Part shown: positions 58,280 through 64,000 of the stretch, piece by piece
Numbering within the stretch: the first letter of the stretch is position 1
Layout: every line of letters begins with the position of its first letter
From: Antedon mediterranea
Lineage: Eukaryota > Echinodermata > Crinoidea > Comatulida > Antedonidae
NCBI RefSeq assembly: GCF_964355755.1
Contig: NC_092674.1
Location: 25,904,001 to 25,968,000 of the forward strand
Direction of reading: 5' to 3'
DNA length: 64,000 nucleotides
Notes under the pieces: model-generated
What the model saw: only the letters and a program-made list of their open reading frames with translations
Told to the model about the DNA's origin: nothing
Databases searched by the model: none
Position numbers and translations under genes: made by a program

Positions 58280-58346
58280 CAGGTAGTGGAAGCTTAACAC
58301 TTGCAAATAAACATTTTAAGATATTAGGCTTACATACTTAGTATTG

Positions 58347-58498
58347 CTATACACTTGTTATACACGCGTTAGAGCGTAAGGAGTTGACGCGTTCAGCGTG
58401 GCTATGGGAACAACCGGAATCTGTCACCTCTTGAAGATCTTCGTTAGGACATTCATCATAAATGGCGCCATCACTCGGTCTTGATTTCGAATGCGGAG
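58347..58498 (-). CDS. Class A GPCR (gene C), predicted last coding exon
   Basis: Predicted cytoplasmic tail exon. The minus strand shows an acceptor TTTTTTTTGTAATGTTAG, then CT, which completes a GCT (Ala) codon with the G left by the exon ending at 59,917. The frame then stays open for 49 residues (PHSKSRPSDGAIYDECPNED, LQEVTDSGCSHSHAERVNSL, RSNACITSV) to TAG at 58,347-58,349. The composition (Ser, Asp/Glu, no hydrophobic stretch) suits a receptor tail with phosphorylation sites. The last residues, ITSV, fit a class I PDZ ligand (S/T-x-V). Support is the splice signals, matching phase and composition; no homologue is recalled. The intron to the previous exon is 1,418 bp. Confidence 0.6.
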
Positions 58499-58616
58499 CT
58501 AACATTACAAAAAAAAGCCAATATGAATGATATACTAAATTATTATTGAATTAACCATCATGACGTCACATGTTTAAGTTATAACAGTGTGGCTACAATG
58601 TGTTTGTAACCTTGAG

Positions 58617-58745
58617 CTTGGTTCCCACTGAACGAAGCAACGCAACGACGTAGGAGCAACGCAGGTGAGTTGACCAATCATAAACAATCGTTCGGATGAC
58701 CCATCGCGTCGTGATTGGTAAAATTTCTTACGCGGGGCATTCTTA
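58617..58745. mobile_element. GCGACGCAACG-type MITE in gene C intron
   Basis: Left end GAGCTTGGTTCCCACTGAAC with GAAGCAACGCAACGACGTAG, interior GTGAGTTGACCAATCATAAA. The right half (CCATCGCGTCGTGATTGG) also occurs inverted at 57,950-58,040. Confidence 0.6.
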
Positions 58746-59886
58746 AAGTGTATGCGTTTTGTTTGTGTTATGTATAATATCATTAATAATATAAGAATCT
58801 TAGCTATTTGATTTCTTGTTTATCATCTTATTTTATATTTCGCTTATAACCCCACGAGCTTAGCTTAAGACCCTCGATCAGAATAACCTTATTATTTCTA
58901 CTCGTAAAACGGTATATCGCTCTACTATAATATACAGATATAACAAGATATAAAAAATCTACAGATCCATATAAAAAAAAATAACACGATCAAAAAACAT
59001 AAGTTTACACGAACATTCAAAGTGTTTCAGATATGCGTGTAAACTTATTTATAATTAGATTGCCATAAACCATATTCAATAATCGAATTAAACATTCAAA
59101 ATTAGTACAAAAAGGAGTACGAGAGTCGTGGAAAAAAAACAGAGTTTACCAATTTTAGAAAAGTCCGTGATTAATAATAAACGTTTTTGAACGATCGGAT
59201 TTTAACAATAGGAATACCAAACTCGCGGCGTTTTCTAAGATTATATAGAGCAGAAGGAGCCTCCGGCAACAAAAATGATTCAATCCGTTATCCGATTTAC
59301 ATATTTATATCCAGTACAATTCTGAATAAAAATATTATTTCATAACCGTTCGTTTTTTACACATCCTTGATAGATAGTTTTTTATAGGCTTACAGAATAT
59401 AGTGGATGGGGAAGAGAATGTCCTGGCCTAGACAAAAGACAAATGGCAATTATCACGTGATATAGACATGTCAACAAGTAGGCCGATGTCAGTACCAGAC
59501 TGAATACTAAGCTCATTAGTTCCAATCAAGGGATTAAAATATCGTGCTAGTTCGCACATTCTTTAATTAAGCGAAAGAAATAATGTACTGATGATGTAAA
59601 TGTTAATGTGTTTTGAATTGAGAGTTTGATTGCAGACAGATTTTGTTAAATCTAAAATGAAAAAAAAAACATTCTGTAACCATGAAGGAATTAGTGTAAA
59701 CTAAGTCATGCTATAACAAAAGCAATCCGATTGGTCAGTTTTGAAGAAATCTAGATATTTTTTGATTCCTCGTTTGTTTCTACAGTATCAAGCAACGTGC
59801 GAAGACGCCTAGCCTTCTTATACATAAATCATGTAGCGCCACCTATCAATTAAAAACTTTTCTTATTGATAGTTGGCGCTATTGAC
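58746..59886. other. Gene C intron, nothing recognised
   Basis: No coding signal or recognisable repeat. Confidence 0.35.
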
Positions 59887-59916
59887 ATTAAATTTTGACA
59901 ACCATACTAACCGTAC

Positions 59917-60130
59917 CAGGAAGAAGTTCCATTGATCGTAGTCCATCTCTTTCTTTACATGCGCACTTGAAAGCATTCACTACCGTCTTTCTGTAACCTT
60001 TTCTAAATGATTTACTCATTATAACGCACACCAAAGGGTTTATAATAGGATCACAACCTGCTAACGATATGGTCATCATGTCGAAAATACAGTTATCCCA
60101 GTTCAAGTAATGTTTTAGAAGAACTTTAAC
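59917..60130 (-). CDS. Class A GPCR (gene C), TM7/helix 8 exon
   Basis: 71 codons plus one base. The acceptor is a T-run ending in AAG (AG 60,132-60,131); phase 0. The exon encodes VKVLLKHYLNWDNCIFDMMT, then TM7 with LAGCDPIINPLVCVIM, helix 8 SKSFRKGYRKTV and a Cys pair (FKCACKE) that could be palmitoylated. The motif is NPLVC, so Tyr7.53 is Cys, while Phe8.50 of helix 8 keeps its normal 7-residue spacing. A donor CCTG|GTACGG at 59,917 leads in phase to the exon at 58,498. If not spliced, the frame runs nine more residues (GTVSMVVKI) to TAA at 59,888-59,890. Class A is clear; the subfamily and ligand are not. TM1-TM6 exons should lie at higher coordinates, but I could not find them before 64,000. 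Confidence 0.75.
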
Positions 60131-61178
60131 CTTAAAAAAAAAAAGAAATACAGACATACTATTACAGCAGGAGTATTATGCCGTGATGTCAATATAACTA
60201 TTACAAAGTAACGACATCAAGATAAATTCATTGGTACTTAATGTACAACATCAATTACTTGTTACAATGCATAACTAGGGAGGTATAAAAATACATTCTT
60301 CATAGTTTAACGTCCCGTCACGTACACCGCTGAACAATGGATACCCAGCTTGTACCGTTGGCCAAAGGGGTATGATAGAAAATTAAAAACGTCATTGTTA
60401 TAACATGGTTATAATGATAAAGATGATGCTGTTCCTGTCAACATAATTGTACCCATTTATCGACAATAATAAATGAATTTTTTCTGCGCCCTTTTTTACT
60501 CAAGGCGGATTTGGACGGACGTTTGTAATTTTGGTTTCTCAACAAAAAAATCTAGGCCTAAGTTTTCACATTGTGGGACTACTGTGCAGTGTGTTCCATC
60601 TGAGCGTATAATTCCTAATAGGTGTTTGTGAAATATTGTCAGAGCCTAGGTTGCGATCGACTTTACGAATCCTAGACATATTTAAAAAGATTACCAATGT
60701 CGAAAAATGTGCAAAATAAGCAGATGTTTAGGAGGAGTGCCTTCACGCGTATGTTTTCTAACAGCTTTCCTTTTCATAATCTATCAGATTAAAAATTAAT
60801 TCTTTGCGTTGCGACGAAGGTCATACAGAAAACCATAATGCCAATCTCCAACTATTAACGGTAAGAAGGCACTGTGTGGTGGGGTGGCCAGTTCCTTTCT
60901 ACGCCGCATTATCTTCCCTAGTTTTTCAAATTATCATAATTTATTATTATGAACTTAGAAGAGAAATAAATGTAACTTGTAACTTGATTTGAACCAGCTA
61001 CTCATACAGTTAAGAATTGGAGATTTCCCTTATCGGCAATTGAATCCGGGGGTTTTTTTTGTATGATAGTTATAGTACTGTCCCAACCATTTGGCTCAAA
61101 TCCAACTTTATCAATGTTATTTTAACTATTTGTTTTTGTAGCAATGTAAAAGGACACAATATATAACACTTGAATGCT
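60131..61178. other. Gene C intron, nothing recognised
   Basis: Presumed intron upstream (in gene sense) of the TM7 exon. No GPCR-like reading found on the minus strand. Confidence 0.35.
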
Positions 61179-61347
61179 AAAGCTCTGTTTACACTATCAA
61201 ATTTATGTGGAAAAAAATGTGATGTTCACATAATATGGACATGATGATGTCATATCACTACCGTATGTATAGGCCTACATACCACTACCATATTTGGGCA
61301 CATTACACTTTTCTTGTCAAACTAGTTTGATAGTGTAGACAGAGCTT
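61179..61347. mobile_element. MITE of the GTCTACACTATCAAAC family (copy 7)
   Basis: Left end AAAGCTCTGTTTACACTATC, right end GATAGTGTAGACAGAGCTTT. Interior GACATGATGATGTCATATCA and ATTTGGGCACATTACAC. The cleanest right end in the window. A TAGGCCTA palindrome sits at its centre (61,271-61,278). Confidence 0.8.
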
Positions 61348-62781
61348 TTGAACTGGTGTTCATTGTCAGTCGACTGATTGATGATGTTTAGCCATTACTT
61401 ATATTAATGACGTCATTTCTCGAGTTTCTCAACAATTTCGTTGGAAATTAAAATTACATTTACATAAATTATATTACATCAAAAGGTAAATAAATAGACC
61501 GTCATACTGTACGTTAAAATACCTTAGATAAAGAAGTCGGTTAAAAGACATCGTTCAAAACATTTACTGAATAAATTACTTTGGTAAATCTACTGCAACA
61601 CTTAAGGTAATTAAATCCATTCATTACAACAGGGATATCTTTTGATTTTGGATGAGGTTTATATATTAATTTGATACAAACTTTCTTTTCCATGGTCATA
61701 ATTAGTGTATATCGTAATGTTTATGAGTTGCACGGGTTAAGATTGCCAAAGCCGAGTCAATTAAAACAATCATACCTTTAAAGAATAAACATTCAATAAT
61801 AACAAAGATTCACAGTTAGAGAAAGTAAACTTTTCTTTAATTAAGCAACAGCTTGAAACGGTGGCTCTGGGACTTTAGCCGCGGATTAGAACCGTTATAG
61901 ACGGCACACACTATCGGTTGGTATTCTGATTCAAACCATTTCACCGGCCTAGCGCGTCGCACACACTTTTTACAAAACCGTGCAATCGTGTGAATTGGGG
62001 AAAATACTAATGCACAGCACCCTGATATAGAATTAACCAATCAAAGACCAGCCGGCCGCGGGTTTGATATCCAATCGGTTATATAGTGTCAAATTCTCTT
62101 AAAGGTTCCTCAAAACTGCGTCAAACATTATTGCTAATTCTTATCTAACTATTATCGGATTTCCCTGTCTAACATTTTGAGGCAAGTATTATAAAGACAC
62201 CCCTCCCATCAACCCCCACAACACCTCCCAATAACCCCCCATACCCACCACCGTTCCTAACCAAACTGTGACTGACATGTGCAAAATGTAATGATCCCGT
62301 TTCCAATGTTTCTGTTACTAATGTTTTGAATATATGCCTAAGGTAAACTTATTCATCAGAGGATTAAACAGCAACAACTTGAAATAAAAAATATGTTTGA
62401 TATAAATCATTCAAGGTAGCCGATTAATTAAAAGTCCGGGAGACGTTTTTCAAAGAAATGAAGCAGCAAAGGTAAATGACCCGAATTCATATCAATTAAC
62501 AATAATACATTTAATCCTAATAAATACAAGTTTTTATAGAAAATGATTAAACGCTGTCCGAATATGAATACAACTTGGCCTAGGTATCCATCACTGTCGC
62601 CACTCAGACAAGGATGTGGGCAGGTAAACGGGATAACTAGCCAAAACTTACCGTGTGAATTTATATAGATTAAATTACTCTAACATCCCACCCTTGTGTG
62701 CTATCTATAATGTGTTATTGTTTAAAAGGGTTTCGTGTACACACCACGAAAACGATGTAGATGTTTAATGATTATCGTAGG
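61348..62781. other. Presumed gene C intron, little recognised
   Basis: 61,718-61,795 weakly resembles the 11-kb hairpin (ATGTTTATGAGTTGCA, GCCAAAGCCGAGT) but without clear arms. A C-rich run lies at 62,199-62,252. No coding sequence was seen. Confidence 0.35.
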
Positions 62782-62892
62782 GCCCGTTCAGACTTTGTAA
62801 TTTACCCGGATAAGTTGAATACCTCCTACCAAATTTAGTGATAATTAGTCCATGAAGTAACTAAGTGGGTAAATTAATTAAGCCTGCATGAT
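62782..62892. mobile_element. Short MITE related to 20021-20320
   Basis: Left GCCCGTTCAGACTTTGTAAT and TTACCCGG; right GGGTAAATTAATTAAGCCTG and CATG. Inverted ends match the 20-kb element, but there is no tandem TTACCCGGGTAA core. Confidence 0.6.
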
Positions 62893-62901
62893 CATAGTTT
62901 G

Positions 62902-63003
62902 TAGGCGCGTATCCACCAAACTAATTTGACAAAAAAAGTGTGATGTACCCAAATATTGAAGTGATATGACATCATCGTGTTCCTCTGTATGGGCACATCC
63001 CAT
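62902..63003. mobile_element. MITE of the GTCTACACTATCAAAC family (copy 8), left part
   Basis: ATCCACCAAACTAATTTGAC, GTGTGATGTACCCAAATATT, ATGACATCATCGTGTTCC and GGGCACATCCCATTT follow the family consensus up to the point where the retrotransposon tail begins. The rest of the element is at 63,321-63,345. Confidence 0.7.
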
Positions 63004-63320
63004 TTATTATTATTATTATTATTATTAGTATTAGTGTTATTATTATATCAATATTTATAAAGCGTCAATTCAAAGACCGAGGTACAAAATCCAAGGCGCT
63101 GGGCATGTTAGTGGTCGATAAAATGAGTTTTGAGCAATTTGTTTAAATAAGGCAACAGAAGAGCAGTGTTTAATTTGTGGGGGGAGTGAATTCCAGAGTG
63201 TGGGTGCTGCAAAAGAAAACGATCTATGACCAAAGGTTTTAGTGGCTATGCGTGTATAGAACAGAGAGTAAAAAATCATCAGATGATCTAAGAGTCCGTC
63301 CAGGAACAAAAGGTGATTAA
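63004..63320 (-). pseudogene. Retrotransposon 3' end inserted in a MITE
   Basis: Minus-strand C-terminal RT tail of the same family as 53,169-53,478. It carries RIATKTFGHRSFSFAAPTLW, NSLPPQIKHCSSVALFKQIA and TCPAPWILYLGL, stop at 63,070-63,072. A small indel shifts the frame against the 53-kb copy after SSVA. The 3' tail GCTTTATAAATATTGATATA ends in a (TTA)n run at 63,004-63,030. The 5' end lies at GGTGATTAATT near 63,320. Confidence 0.85.
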
Positions 63321-63345
63321 TTTGTCACATAATGCTTGATAGTGT
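63321..63345. mobile_element. MITE copy 8, right part
   Basis: TTTGTCACATAATGCTTGAT followed by AGTGT matches the right-end consensus TTTGTCACATAAAGTTTGAT-AGTGT of the family. The two parts are separated only by the retrotransposon tail. Confidence 0.65.
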
Positions 63346-64000
63346 TTTTTTTTTCTCTAATAATATAATAAAATATAATAATATCGAACCTGAACCAGGA
63401 TATGTATGTAGGCCTATCATATTTCATATTGATGTACCGTATTAAACTTGAATTTGTGTCTTCTTATAACATGCTTTGATATTATGCCTATTAGCCTGTG
63501 AAATTCAATATTGTATTCAATGCTCCCCGCATGATGTACGCAAATTGAGGTAAATCATGATCAGGCCAATCATGATGGAATTATTCTAATTTTTGGATAA
63601 TTCTACGTAGATTTTTAATCTTAATCTAAAGGAATGTATGATGGCACGACAGAAACATGTTCGAATTCAAAACAACATTACTTCCATGAAACAATAATGG
63701 AATAAATAAGGAATAATATATACAAATAGCAGTAAATCTGGGGGGAGGGGGTGGGGGTTGGAGTAAGAAGGCAGGATCCCAGAAAGATACGAGATATTGA
63801 GTCTGGTGTGCATGGGACATGGCGAACTATAATTATTCAAGTGCCAACAGACTCATCACAGACTCCCATAGAGATTGACATGTGTAAAGTTATTACAATA
63901 ACTTTCTTTCCGATAATAAGATATATCGGGGAGACGACAACCAAATAACATTAATTGCTTAGAGTTGTAATGATTGAGAATAAGTTAATTGCATTGGGAA
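63346..64000. other. Non-coding right edge
   Basis: A G-rich run at about 63,739-63,758. No gene or repeat family recognised. Confidence 0.35.

Noticed and set aside
61837-62040. Minus-strand ORF as a gene C upstream exon
   Set aside because: It has no transmembrane segment or class A motif, and no phase-0 donor that would fit the exon at 60,130.

Overview
The window reads as nuclear DNA of a multicellular animal. It is AT-rich, genes are sparse, and it contains spliced GPCR exons, several kinds of non-LTR retrotransposon debris, miniature inverted-repeat elements (MITEs) and long tandem arrays. There is no operon structure, rRNA, CRISPR array or plausible prokaryotic gene. The two best genes are prokineticin-receptor-like class A GPCRs. 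With the invertebrate-type repeat load they suggest a marine invertebrate, most likely a deuterostome (echinoderm or hemichordate type). That placement is inference; no species can be named.

Genes. (A) The 3' coding exon of a prokineticin-receptor-like GPCR at 4152-4911 (+); its 5' exon must lie upstream of the window. (B) A tandem paralogue with 5' coding exon 19389-19933 (+) and 3' exon 49065-49845 (+), joined across a 29.1-kb intron by a phase-2 junction inside the Arg codon of the DRY motif; the predicted protein is 441 aa. A and B share ICL3/TM6 and end in the same four residues, ESKV, a potential PDZ ligand. (C) On the minus strand, the last two coding exons of an unrelated-looking class A GPCR: 60130-59917 (TM7 and helix 8) and 58498-58347 (cytoplasmic tail). 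Their phases fit (1/1). Upstream exons lie beyond the right edge or were not recognised.

Layout. 0-4 kb: repeats and a decayed retrotransposon 3' end. 4-5 kb: gene A exon. 5-11.4 kb: MITEs and a long hairpin. 11.49-14.76 kb: a 14-bp minisatellite that creates spurious ORFs in all three forward frames. 17.1-18.65 kb: a second decayed retrotransposon of the same type as the one at 1.2 kb. 19.4 kb: gene B exon 1. 20-49 kb (gene B intron): MITEs, an L2/CR1-like fragment (27.5-28.3), a GA-rich tract (28.8-29.3), a composite minisatellite (31.7-32.9), a 22-bp satellite with a 284-bp higher-order period (34.1-34.95), a 140-bp tandem repeat (38.4-38.7) and a degraded non-LTR ORF2 with EN and RT domains (39.0-41.5). 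49 kb: gene B exon 2. 50.7-54.7 kb: an array of two palindromic modules (period about 287 bp) invaded by two different retrotransposon tails. 54.76-56.2 kb: an inverted pair of 18-bp repeat tracts. 56.26-56.85 kb: an RTE/Nimb-like RT tail. 58-60 kb: gene C. 61-64 kb: MITEs, one split by a retrotransposon insertion.

Function. Only the receptors look like host genes. A and B would be plasma-membrane peptide receptors; C is a class A receptor of unassigned ligand. Everything else recognised is mobile-element debris or tandem repeat. All counts and alignments were done by eye.
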